Origin: Amorphophallus konjac
Taxonomy: Eukaryota > Streptophyta > Magnoliopsida > Alismatales > Araceae
Direction: 5' to 3'
Assembly: GCA_022559845.1 (NCBI GenBank)
Contig: CM040123.1
Span: 295,232,642-295,296,641, forward strand
Length of the DNA: 64,000 bases
The notes beneath the pieces were generated by a model. It saw nothing but the letters and a program-made list of their open reading frames with translations, was not told the DNA's origin and did no database searches. The stretch's first letter is position 1. Every line of letters starts with the position of its first letter. The position numbers and the translations under genes are program-made. Of this stretch, positions 34,151-45,608 are shown in pieces.

Positions 34151-35606
34151 GTTATTTTCCTGTAAAAGTGTTTTTACCTGTTTCTGACAACCGATGGTTC
34201 AAGTATATCTATATATATATGTATATCGGCACTATATCTCCACTCCGTGAGTATAATCCCACGTTTCATGATGTTTTATCGATCACCCTCAATTCTCATT
34301 GACATACAAGCTCTCCATTGGACATTCCGTTCCATTGGACTAGCGAGTTAGTCATAGAGACCTCCGTAAGACTCCTCGAGCCTTGGATTCCCTCAAGGCC
34401 GACTGAGCTGGTTGTACCCTAAAAACCCATTACACTATTGAATGCCATGTCACTCTAAAGAAACATGGTATATCGGCCCTTATGATATGCAAAGAGTATA
34501 TCATGAGAATTCTTAATGGGATGATGATATCATGCCATTTGTTGATGTTCTTGTGGACCTCAATTCTATAATAAGAATGAGAGTATCTTGCCTTTGATAT
34601 ACTGTTCATGTAGACCTCAATTGTCATGGTACCCGAGTTAAGGGAACCTAATTCCACCTAGTTTCATCGTTCATCGTGATTGTACCGTTGTTATCACCTA
34701 TCTATGTCCAATGTCGTATTTTTGGATTCCATTCTCTCAAAGTTATCCTACGTGTCTACAAGCTTAAATTGTTGAAATTCCATATTGGCTATATCTATAT
34801 ATATACAAGAGTGGATGTCAAATATACATGATAAATGCCTGCGCATATAGGGCCCGATCTGGTCCTGGGAGGAGCACCCGAAAGTACTTGTGCCCATGGG
34901 AGTTGAATGATAAGATATCTGGCATTATACCGAGTGCATGACTAGCTTGATTGGACATTCCACATAAATCTTGTACTTGACTCGTACTTGACATGACATG
35001 AATTGCGTGACCCAAGAAAGGGTAATTACTTACTTGCTTGATACATGATAGCCAAAGTTCTTGACATGACTTGCTAAAAAGTACTTGCTTGAATATCTTG
35101 TTATCTTTTCTTGAAAGCTCATGACTAGTTCATCTTGCTGTCTTATTGATAAATTCTCTCTCTATCTTGTCGTTTTATGCGAGCATGCATAGCTACAGTA
35201 CATACATGAAAGATGTAATTATTTAAACCCCTTGCTAGCGCTTGAGATATAATCTCCTACTGAGCGTTCGCTCACTCCGTGTGTTCCCTACTTTTCAGGT
35301 AATTCCGACGACGAGGGAAGTCAATCGGATGGGAATGGTCAAGAGTGAAAGAGCTAGAGCTTTTCCAAGTGTCATCTAGTCTTTTTTCCTATTTTCTTGA
35401 GTCAACTATGTACTTTTCCTTTTTAATTGAATAGAGTATTGGATTTGTAATAGTCTATCCATTATGAAATAAAGGATTGGGTTATCTTTCTATTTTGCGC
35501 ATCTCTGTTTTGGTGTCGAATACACTACTACTCTGATTGACATGATTGATATAAACTCGTCGCGCATATCCGAGTATCTTCCGCGCTCGGGGCGTGACAG
35601 TTTTTG

Positions 35607-35619
35607 TGGTATCAGAGCC
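35607..35619 (+). other. Element T primer binding site
   Basis: TGGTATCAGAGCC, a perfect match to the initiator tRNA-Met complement, seven bases after the LTR end. Confidence 0.9.
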
Positions 35620-35771
35620 TAGGGTATTCAATTCCTAGGAAAACCCAAGTCCAAGGATAAGTTTTAACCTTCAACCAGTGAGATTGGGTAGAACCAAGGG
35701 TTAAAGTTGACATAGTATATGAGTCTTTAAATACAAGCACATATTAATCTAGTTATTGTAATTGTAGGATA

Positions 35772-36720
35772 ATGGCTGCCGAACGTGCTCAATGGCGCAA
35801 CATGCAGCGTACCCTTCAAGGCATGACTCAAGTGCTGCAACAAGTAGCACAAGGAGGTGGACAACGAGCAGGAAGTCTCCACCAGACTTTCAAGAACATG
35901 AACCCACCCAAGTTCACGGGTTCTACTGATCCAGATGACGCTGAACACTGGATTAGGGAGATAGAACGTATATTCCGTGTTATGCAATGCACGGATCAGG
36001 ATAAAGTTTTATTAGCTACTTTTCAGTTAGAAAGGGATGCTAGATGCTGGTGAGAATCAATAGAGGCTACTATAAATCAAGATCAGGTTTCGTGGGAAGA
36101 ATTCGTTGAACACTTCAACGCGAAATATTTCTCGGACCGAGTTCAGGAAAAAAAGGCTGCAGAATTTGCTGCATTAAAGCAACGATCTTTGTCAGTGGCC
36201 GAGTATGAGGCCCAATTCTCTAGATTGTCTCGGTATGCCAAGCATCTAGTTAGCACCGAGAAAATGAAAGCTAGGAGGTTTCTTAATGGGCTCAGGCCCC
36301 AAGCTATTACTCAACTGGCGCCGATGGACATTCAAGTCTACTCGGAGATAGTACGCCGAGCTCAACTATTAGAAGATGCCACGGAACTGTCTGATAGGAT
36401 TCATGGTAAGGATAAGAAGGAACAAGTTACAGGTTCGGGTTCCTTTAAACCCAACTTCAAGAAAAGGCCTAGCAATGGAGGAGCATCCTCACAAGACCAA
36501 AAGTTCAAGAAGACCAAGCCCTTCTCTATCACCACTACCTCTCCAAATACAGTGTGCAAACATTGTGATAAAGCGGGTCATAGAGCAGAAGAATGCTGGA
36601 GGAAACTAGGAGCATGTCTCCGTTGTGGGAGTCGTGAGCATCGGATTCCCGATTGCCCATTACTTAACGATCAAGCCGTTGACGGAAAGCGCCCAGTAAC
36701 CAAGAATGCTCGTCTTCATG
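35772..36720 (+). pseudogene. Element T gag with two zinc knuckles
   Basis: The frame starts at ATG 35,772. The Gypsy gag core contains FTGSTDPDDAEHWI and, after a stop at 36,051-36,053, continues in the same frame with [13 protein letters not shown] and [12 protein letters not shown]. Two CCHC knuckles follow: [14 protein letters not shown] (about 36,555) and [14 protein letters not shown] (about 36,615). The product would form the particle core and bind RNA. The stop falls where family members usually have a Trp, so it fits a single G-to-A change. Gag and pol form one frame, as in Tekay elements. Confidence 0.88.
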
Positions 36721-39700
36721 CAATCAAGGAGACCGAGCAAGTAGAAGGAGGCGGCTTAGTGGAAGGTACATTGAAAGTTTGTTCCAGGAATGCATATGTC
36801 TTAATTGATACTGGTGCATCGCATTCTATTGTTTCTAAGAAGTTTGCTGACCCATTACCCCTAGAACCGGAATGGATAAAGTTAGTTTTGTCTACTCCTC
36901 TGGATGATGAAACTGATATTACACATCATTACCAAAACTGCGAAGTATTGGTTCAGGGTAGAAATCTCCCTATTGATCTCATATGTTTAGATCTGAAAGA
37001 GTATGATGTTATACCAGGGGCAGATTGGTTATCCAAGTATCAGGCAACGGTTGATTGCCGCAATAGTAAGGTTACATTCAAGGAATTTCCAGAACTAATA
37101 TTTACTAGCCCCAAGAGTCGGAGCAAATCCCCTATTATTTCAGCTCTCCGAGCTAGCAAGCTCATCAGGAAAGGATGTGCATCTTTCCTCGCATTTGTCA
37201 CCGTTAAAGAAGCTAAGGAGATTAAGCTAGAAGACATTCCAGTAGTGCAAGAATTTTCGGACGTGTTTCCGGAAGATTTGCCGGAATTACCCCCGCAAAG
37301 AGAAGTGGCCTTCACCATTGACTTAGTCCCTGGTGCTGGTCCGATTTCAAGGGCACCTTATAGGATGTCACCTGCTGAACTCAAGGAGTTAAAGGAGCAA
37401 TTGATGGAACTCATTAAGAAAGGATTCATTAGACCAAGTACTTCCCCGTGGGGAGCGCCTGTATTATTTGTAAAGAAGAAAGACGGATCCATGAGGTTAT
37501 GCGTCGACTATCGACAATTGAATCATCTCAGTATCAAGAACAAGTATCCACTGCCGAGAATCGATGAATTGTTTGATCAAATTTCAGGATCCATGTACTT
37601 TTCCAAAATTGATCTTAGGTCCGGATATCACCAACTAAGAATCAAGGACGAGGATATTCATAAAACCGCATTCAGAAGCAGGTATGGCCATTATGAATTT
37701 GTTGTTATGCCTTTCGGACTAACGAATGCCCCTGCTGCCTTTATGCAGTTAATGAATAGTATATTCAGGCCTTATTTAGATCAATTCGTGGTGGTCTTTA
37801 TTAATGATATATTGATTTATTCCAAGACCAAGGAAGAGCATGAGGAACATTTGAGGATTGCATTACAAATATTAAGGACAAACCAATTATATGCAAAACT
37901 TAGCAAGTGTGAATTCTGGCTTGAAGAAGTGACTTTTCTCGGACATGTTATATCAAAGGATGGCTTGTCTGTAGACCCATCAAAGGTTGAAGCTGTAAGG
38001 AACTGGGAAAGACCGACCAATGCTAGCGAGATCCGAAGTTTCTTAGGTCTTGCCGGCTATTACAGGCGATTCATCAAGGATTTCTCAAAAATCCCGTGCC
38101 ACTTACGAGGTTAACTCGCAAGGAGATCCGTTATGAATGGGATGAGGAATGTGAAAGAAGCTTCCAAACTCTCAAGGATCATCTTACTACAGCTCCTATC
38201 TTAGCATTGCCAATTGAAGGAGAAAAGTTCGAGGTATACACTGATGCTTCTGGCATTGGCCTCGGGTGTGTTCTAATGCAACAAGGGAAGGTTATAGCCT
38301 ACTCTTCTCGTCAATTAAAGAAGCATGAAGAGAACTACCCCGTCCATGACTTAGAATTGGCCGCGGTAGTATTTGCACTCAAAATATGGAGACATTATCT
38401 TTATGGAGTACAGTTTACTGTATACTTCGATCACAAGAGTCTCAAATATCTTTTCTCACAGAAGGAGTTAAATATGAGGCAAAGACGATGGCTGGAATAT
38501 CTCAAGGACTTCGACTTCAATATACAATATCATCCCGGAAAGGGTAATCATGTAGCAGATGCCCTTAGTCGAAAGTCGAGAGCACTGTTAGCCAATTGTC
38601 TGATTCAAGAATGAAATTGCTGGAACAATTCTCTGAACTCAATATAAGCATGGACACGGACCCTAGATGTGTCACATTATCTCATGTAAGCATACAGTCA
38701 GATTTGTTGTCTGAAATACAAGCACTTCAGAATGATGATCCTACATTAGTAGAAATCAAGGGCAGATTAGAAGGACAATCGGATTTCCAATTAGCTTCTG
38801 ATGGAAGATTAATGTTCAAGAATAGAACTTGTATACCGGATTGTCCAGAATTGAAGAAGAAGGTCTTAGATGACGCTCATAGGTCAAGGTATACGATTCA
38901 TCCTGGATCTACCAAGATGTACCAAGATGTGAAAAGAAATTTTTGGTGGCCCAACATGAAAAGGGAAATAGCAGACTATGTATCACGTTGTCTTACATGC
39001 CAACAAGTCAAGGCAGAACACCAAAAGCCTGCTGGAAAGCTACATCCTCTAGATATCCCTAAATGGAAGTGGGAGGATATTGGTATGGATTTCATCATGG
39101 GTTTATCTAAATCAAAAAGAGGACATGATGGAATATGGGTTATCATTGATCGATTGACTAAATCAGCGCATTTCTTGCCAATCAAGAGTCGATGGTCAGT
39201 TGATGTCTTAGCTGCACTATACATCAAGGAAATAGTCAGATTACATGGTATTCCTGTTTCAATCGTGTCTGACAGAGATCCCGTTTTACTTCTCATTTTT
39301 GGAAAGGACTACAACATTCGTTGGGAACGAGACTTAACTTTAGCACAGCCTTTCATCCTCAAACGGATGGTCAGACCGAGAGAACCAATCAAATAGTCGA
39401 AGATATGCTAAGAGCATGCATTACTGATTTTGATGGAAATTGGCATGATCACTTGCCTCTGGTAGAATTTGCATACAATAATAGTTACCAGGCAAGTATA
39501 CAAATGGCACCTTTCGAAGCTTTATACGGAAGGAGTTGCCGATCACCCTTATGCTGGAATGAAGTTGGAGAGAAACAACTGTTAGGTCCAGACATGGTAA
39601 GGGATACAACTGAGAAGATACAAGTAATCAGGGAAAGATTGCAAGTAGCTCAGTCTAGACAAAAGGCTTATGCTGACACAAGAAGAAGAGATCTTGAATT

Positions 39701-40121
39701 CCAAGTTGGAGATCATGTATTTCTCAAGATATCGCCTGGACGTGGAATACGAAGATTTGGTGTTAAAGACAAGCTTACACCAAGATTTATCGGACCTTTT
39801 GAGATACTAGAAAGACTTGGCGAGGTTGCTTATCGCATCGCATTGCCACCTCAACTGTCCGAAGTACATAATGTGTTCCACATATCTATGTTGAAGAAGT
39901 ATGTGCATGATCCATCACATATTATCGAACATGGAGACCTAGTAATCCAGAAGGATCTCACGTATGAACAGAAGCCTATGAAGATCTTAGATCGAGAAGT
40001 ACGTACCCAAAGGAATAAGGTTATTCCCATGCTAAAAGTACAATGGAATAAGAATTCAGAACAAGAAGCTACATGGGAGACCGAGAAATCTATGATGAAG
40101 CGATTTCCAGACTTATTTTAG
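36721..40121 (+). pseudogene. Element T pol: protease, RT, RNase H, integrase, chromodomain
   Basis: The protease has LIDTGASHS (36,799). RT runs from about 37,330 with [22 protein letters not shown] and the catalytic box FINDILIYS, in which the first Asp of xxDD is Asn (codon 37,803-37,805). RNase H starts EVYTDASG (38,230). The integrase has a zinc domain from HPGSTKMYQDV to CLTCQ (38,900-39,003) and core motifs VIIDRLTK and VSDRDP. The chromodomain is VQWNKNSEQEATWE (about 40,040-40,090). Three apparent 1-nt deletions shift the frame near 38,090, 38,613 and 39,283. Chromodomains of this group guide integration to heterochromatin. The element cannot encode active RT as it stands. Confidence 0.9.
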
Positions 40122-40188
40122 AAGGTACATACTCTACACTCTCCATATGTAAATGTATGATATGGAATTTGGGGACCAAATTATTTTT

Positions 40189-40201
40189 AAGTGGGGGAGG
40201 G
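40189..40201 (+). other. Element T polypurine tract
   Basis: AAGTGGGGGAGGG directly precedes the 3' LTR. Confidence 0.85.
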
Positions 40202-43200
40202 TGTAGCAACCCTGATAAATAAAATAAATCAAAATAGATTAAAAGATTTAATAAATAAATGAAAGAGCTTGGAATAAAAATAATTAAACCCTGATGAAAA
40301 TAACGCCTCAGATATAGGCGCTACTTTACAATAAAATGCCCTTACCTAAGGCGTGTTTTGAAGAAAGGACGCCCACACTTCAAGGCGTCAAATTTCAAAC
40401 GACCAAAATAAATAAAAAGGGCAAGTTAGCGTAACGTCCCTTGAGTGGACGCGTTTCAACAAGAAACGACGCTTGACAAGGCGTCAATTTAAATTCGACG
40501 CCCTGACCTAGGTCGTTAATTCAGTTCGAGTTTCGTTCGACCCAGGAGTCTATCCAGGGTAAGTTGATAACTATGAGAAAGAGTTCGAATGTAGTAATAA
40601 CTCTATCACGGAAGTGTTACTTCCAATCAAACACTAACCCTATTAGGATTTCCAAAATCCTATAAATAACCTACTGCTTGAACCGAGAACGCTATTTGGC
40701 GTTCGGACTCTTCTAAGGTACGTAAAGAACAGCATGTTCTTTTTCTTTACTCTGTCTATCGAATTTGTGAAGAATACTGATGATTCTTCATCTACTTCTG
40801 ATTACAGGTTGAAAGCTTCTGTCTTCCGAAGAACAAGTAAGTTCTTTTCCCTTGCTTTCGGTTACGTATAAGAAGACTTATAATATCTTCTTCCTTGTTT
40901 TCTTCTTCCTCTCTACAGGTTGCCTGTAGAAAGAAGACGTTCGACTAAAGAACAAGGGTTCTTCGAAGCCTTCTCTTTAACTCTTCAAATCAACCCTGCT
41001 CTACTGCTGTCAAACTTCGGAAGACTCTGTTGCAGCAGAGCATCGTTCTGCCATCAAAAGTATTTTCACGTGCCCTTCATCCAGACCATACTAAGGTAGG
41101 TTTTCTCAAGCAACGTAGCCCAAAAAATTAAATTCATAGTAACACATCATGCATGGCATGCATATAAGTTTCCTGATGGTTTCTACACGTTTCTGTAATA
41201 TTTTTGCAAGAGACGCCCGTGTCCAGGGCGCTACTTTAAAGAAACGACCTGCACTAGGTCGTCAATTTCAGATTTGACGCCCTACACTGTAGGCGTTAAT
41301 CTCATGAAAATCACATGTAATTAATAATTGATCCACGTTAAAAATTCAATGGATATGAAATATCCAATCCAATATATTTTGCATGACTCGACCTGTGAAT
41401 TCCTGCTAATTTTCTGTCATGATCATGTCTCTTGTCTCTTGGAATTATATTTCCTGAAATATTGTAAATTCTTGAATTCACGACCCTGTATAGGTCGTCT
41501 CTCACTTGACTAACGCCCCTGTTCAGGACGTGAATTGAAAAGTAACGCCCCTGTCCAGGGCGTGTTTTGAGAAAATTCTAAAATATATACTCTGTAAAAA
41601 TAGAAGGAAAGAATGAACAACCATTGCATGCGTCGTCAAATTGTAAATAAACGCCCTTCACCAAGGCGCGTTTTTGGGAAAATACTGAAATATTGAAATC
41701 TTGCAAAAATGTAAAATAGATAAACGCCCTTACTGAAGGCGTTAATTACTTGAGTAGTGACTTTACTTAAGTCGTTATTTTCCTGTAAAAGTGTTTTTAC
41801 CTGTTTCTGACAACCGATGGTTCCAGTATATCTATATATATATGTATATCGGCACTATATCTCCACTCCGTGAGTATAGTCCCACGTTTCATGATGTTTT
41901 ATCGATCACCCTCAATTCTCATTGACATACAAGCTCTCCATTGGACATTCCGTTCCATTGGACTAGCGAGTTAGTCATAGAGACCTCCGTAAGACTCCTC
42001 GAGCCTTGGATTCCCTCAAGGCCGACTGAGCTGGTTGTACCCTAAAAACCCATTACACTATTGAATGTCATGTCACTCTAAAGAAACATGGTATACCGGC
42101 CCTTATGATATGCAAAGAGTATATCATGAGAATTCTTAATGGGATGATGATATCATGCCATTTGTTGATGTTCTTGTGGACCTCAATTCTATAATAAGAA
42201 TGAGGGTATCTTGCCTTTGATATACTGTTCATGTGGACCTCAATTGTCATGGTACCCGAGTTAAGGGAACCTAATTCCACCTAGTTTCATCGTTCATCGT
42301 GATTGTACCGTTGTTATCACCGATCTATGTCCAATGTCGTATTTTTGGATTCCATTCTCTCAAAGTTATCCTACGTGTCTACAAGCTTAAATTGTTGAAA
42401 TTCATATTGGCAATATCTATATATATACAAGAGTGGATGTCAAATATACATGATAAATGCCTGCGCATATAGGGCCCGATCTGGTCCTGGGAGGAGCACC
42501 CGAAAGTACTTGTGCCCATGGGAGTTGAATGATAAGGTATCTGGCATTATACCGAGTGCATGACTAGCTTGATTGGACATTCCACACAAATCTTGTACTT
42601 GACTCGTACTTGACATGACATGAATTGCGTGACCCAAGAAAGGGTAATTACTTACTTGCTTGATACATGATAGCCAAAGTTCTTGACATGACTTGCTAAA
42701 AAGTACTTACTTGAATATCTTGTTATCTTTTCTTGAAAGCTCATGACTAGTTCATCTTGCTGTCTTATTGATAAATTCTCTCTCTATCTTGTCGTTTTAT
42801 GCGAGCATGCATAGCTACAGTACATACATGAAAGATGTAATTATTTAAACCCCTTGCTAGCGCTTGAGATATAATCTCCTACTGAGCGCTCGCTCACTCC
42901 GTGTGTTCCCTACTTTTCAGGTAATTCCGACGATGAGGGAAGTCAATCGGATGGGAATGGTCAAGAGTGAAAGAGCTAGAGCTTTTCCAAGTGTCATCTA
43001 GTCTTTTTTCCTATTTTCTTGAGTCAACTATGTACTTTTCCTTTTTAATTGAATAGAGTATTGGATTTGTAATAGTCTATCCATTATGAAATAAAGGATT
43101 GGGTTATCTTTCTATTTTGCGCATCTCTGTTTTGGTGTCGAATACACTACTACTCTGATTGACATGATTGATATAAACTCGTCGCGCATATCCGAGTATC

Positions 43201-43221
43201 TTCCGCGCTCGGGACGTGACA
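40202..43221 (+). repeat. Element T 3' LTR
   Basis: 3,020 bp, about 99% identical by eye to the 5' LTR. It keeps the TATA box (about 40,660), the palindrome clusters, the splice-like sites and the poly(A) signal. Most differences are C/T or G/A. Confidence 0.92.
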
Positions 43222-43236
43222 ACAGGGGACACAACA

Positions 43237-45608
43237 ATCTCCCCCTTTTTGATGATGGCAATATTATGAGTCATTGCAATGGATTCACATGAACATGATT
43301 ATGCACTATTAGTGTGAAATATTATTGTGCATGAACATTCACAATAGAATAGCTCTTTCAGAAATGAGCATGTAATGCACCATGTATGCAATATCTGACA
43401 CGAGTTACAGTTGATGATGCAAATGATGACTCACAAAAGTTTCTCCCCCTTTGACAACATCAAAAAGAATGGAATGATCATTGACTGTTGAAGGAGATGA
43501 TATAGGAGCTAGTATGCAATGCTGAGTTACTGTCATCTGAAACTCCCCCTATTGATACCACTGAAACCACTTGAACAGCACTCGTACAGCCCCTGAGACA
43601 GTATAAATGCAAGTAAAAGACTCCCTCTCAATGAATGAAACAACTCAGAGTTCTCCCCCTTAACAATGGACAGAAGAAATATCAATAAAAACACAGGGGT
43701 GCAAACATAGATAATGTCAGGTCAAGCCCCAAAGGACATCAAGAACAGTGAGTGCAATTCATTTTGAATTTAGCAGTGAGTGGAAATTGAGCACAAGATT
43801 TTGACTGGATTGTCAATGAATAGATAAGACAGAAAGGTTTTCAATAGGGTACCAAAACCATAAATCTTGATAAGCGAATTTCAGATTCTTTTATTATAAA
43901 AGATTATGAATGAGTCTAAACTTACCAGCATGATTTAAGAATGATGTATACAAAGTTTATCAGGAAAATTCAATACTCATATCTGAAACATCTTTTAATA
44001 GAGATGAACCAATTGCACATATGACATACATGTTTAACCTCCTTCTATCTTACTCAATCAATTTCAATGACTCCTTTGGAAGTTACACTAGATAGTATTG
44101 AGATTAAATAAATATGAGTGTAGCTGAATTTTCTTTGATTACACTTTTTTTAAAGAAATTTTTTCTATTGAAAGCACTTATTTTTCTTGAGCAAGTTTGG
44201 TTAAGTCAACACCTTTTTACGTGAGGCACAACACGTCTTAGGTGAAGTGACCCAGTTACTCAGTGTGACAACCATATTACCTCTCAATAAGAGAACAGAG
44301 TTAGTAATTTGGAGTGTCTTTTTACATGACGAGACACCTTGATCAGAGGCCAGAATCCCCAGTTACTCGACACTGCCATGCCATTGCTCTGCTAGATTTT
44401 TAATCATTTTTATAAGAGAGGTAACTGTGGCACTTCATGACATGGGTTTGCTCTATTTCTTTGATAGAGAACCCAGTTTCTCTGCCACCAAAGTCATTGC
44501 TCTGACTTTATTTTTTTTCAAATATTTTTAGATTTTTCAGACAATGCTCAGTACACTGAAATGCTCAACAACAATACTTTCTACATGTATCTTAACCAAA
44601 GAGAGCCATGTTTTTTAAAATTTCAGATTTCAGAAAGTTTTGCATGAAGTTACATGAGACAATTGGTTAAGATTTATTAAACATAATGATTCAGATATTT
44701 TCAAGACTTTTAAATCAAAACTTAATGAGTACATTAGACTTAAATCAATTTGATTCATCAGACATTCTTAAACCAGTATAATAGAAGATTCTTCTTTTCG
44801 GAATATGTCGGATTTATGATTAGGGTACACAGATTTAAGTCTCTTCAATTTCAAATGGATCAACAATGATAGTGCAGCCAAACAATAGAAGCAACAAGAA
44901 ATTTTTGTTAAGAGAGCATGCAACTTAATGTCAAGTCTGACCAAGGTGATTCAGCATATGAAGTTACGGACAGTTCAGTAGCACAAAATACTTTCAAGTG
45001 AAGCTCCCTACTAGCAACAATAGAAGCAGTAATCAAAGGATTTCAGTCTCAAGTAGAGCATCGATTCAAGTGAACTCAGAACTGGTAGGAAGACCGAAGA
45101 TGGCAGAATGAGTGAAGATGTGGCTAGACAAAAGAGATACCAGCTAACTGAATGAATATTTCAGGTCTACAGAAATGGATGGTGGGTAAATAAATGAATA
45201 GCCAACAATTTAGAATCAAGATAAATGCTCCCCCTGAATACATGCATTCAAACTCTCTGCATAGTTTGACAATTTATGCATCATGACATACACAATCATT
45301 CATCACAGCAATTGACATATCAAATATCAGTCACATGTAGTTTAGATTATCAGAAAATGACATTCAATTCACTCTCAGCTTAAAGAATGCACCGATAATT
45401 CACAGCATGCATTTGAGGACCTATGAAGGACAAGTAAAAATCCAGATGTGAACATGTATGCATGAAATTATGACTCATCAGATCAAGCATAAATTTCATT
45501 TGAACAGTGTGAAGAATTTACCTGAATGGGGTTTTATCAACTTGGGTGTCTTGGTTTATTTACCCCTTTATTCACCAGCTCCCAAGGCACACTTGCAAAA
45601 CACAGCTC
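43237..45608 (-). other. Element B PPT and 3' non-coding region
   Basis: The primary PPT is TCTCCCCCTTTTTG near 43,238. More CTCCCCCT tracts are near 43,442, 43,552, 43,654 and 45,231. TTTGACAACATCAAAAAG follows the 43,442 copy. The conserved block occurs twice (about 44,212-44,270 and 44,327-44,378), the first with ACGTGAGGCACAACACGT. CATTGCTCTG boxes are at 44,382 and 44,495. I found no coding frame. Confidence 0.65.

Larger units (their letters stand above)
32577..35599 (+). repeat. Element T 5' LTR
   Basis: 3,023 bp. A short U3 (to about 33,060) holds a TATA box. A very long R/U5 ends with a poly(A) signal AATAAA at 35,468. Short palindromes of the ACGCCC/GGCGT type cluster at 32,678-32,895 and 33,588-34,150. 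Splice-site-like pairs occur at 33,093/33,182, 33,212/33,293 and 33,471/35,298. The stretch ACTGAGCGTTCGCTCACT near 35,260 is also palindromic. Confidence 0.9.
32577..43221 (+). mobile_element. Element T: Tekay/Del-type chromovirus (Gypsy), TSD ACAGG
   Basis: The LTRs (32,577-35,599 and 40,202-43,221) begin TGTAGCAACCCTG and end CGTGACA. ACAGG flanks both sides (32,572-32,576 and 43,222-43,226). The PBS is TGGTATCAGAGCC and the PPT is GTGGGGGAGG. Gag, protease, RT, RNase H, integrase and a C-terminal chromodomain are present in Gypsy order. By eye the LTRs differ at roughly 30-35 of 3,020 positions, mostly transitions, so the insertion is recent. Coding capacity is broken. It sits inside the 3' LTR of B. 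Confidence 0.92.

Noticed and set aside
43237..45608. Possible envelope-like gene downstream of gag in A, B or C
   Set aside because: Some Sireviruses carry one, but I see no frame with signal peptide, membrane segment or coiled coil in the 3' regions of these three.
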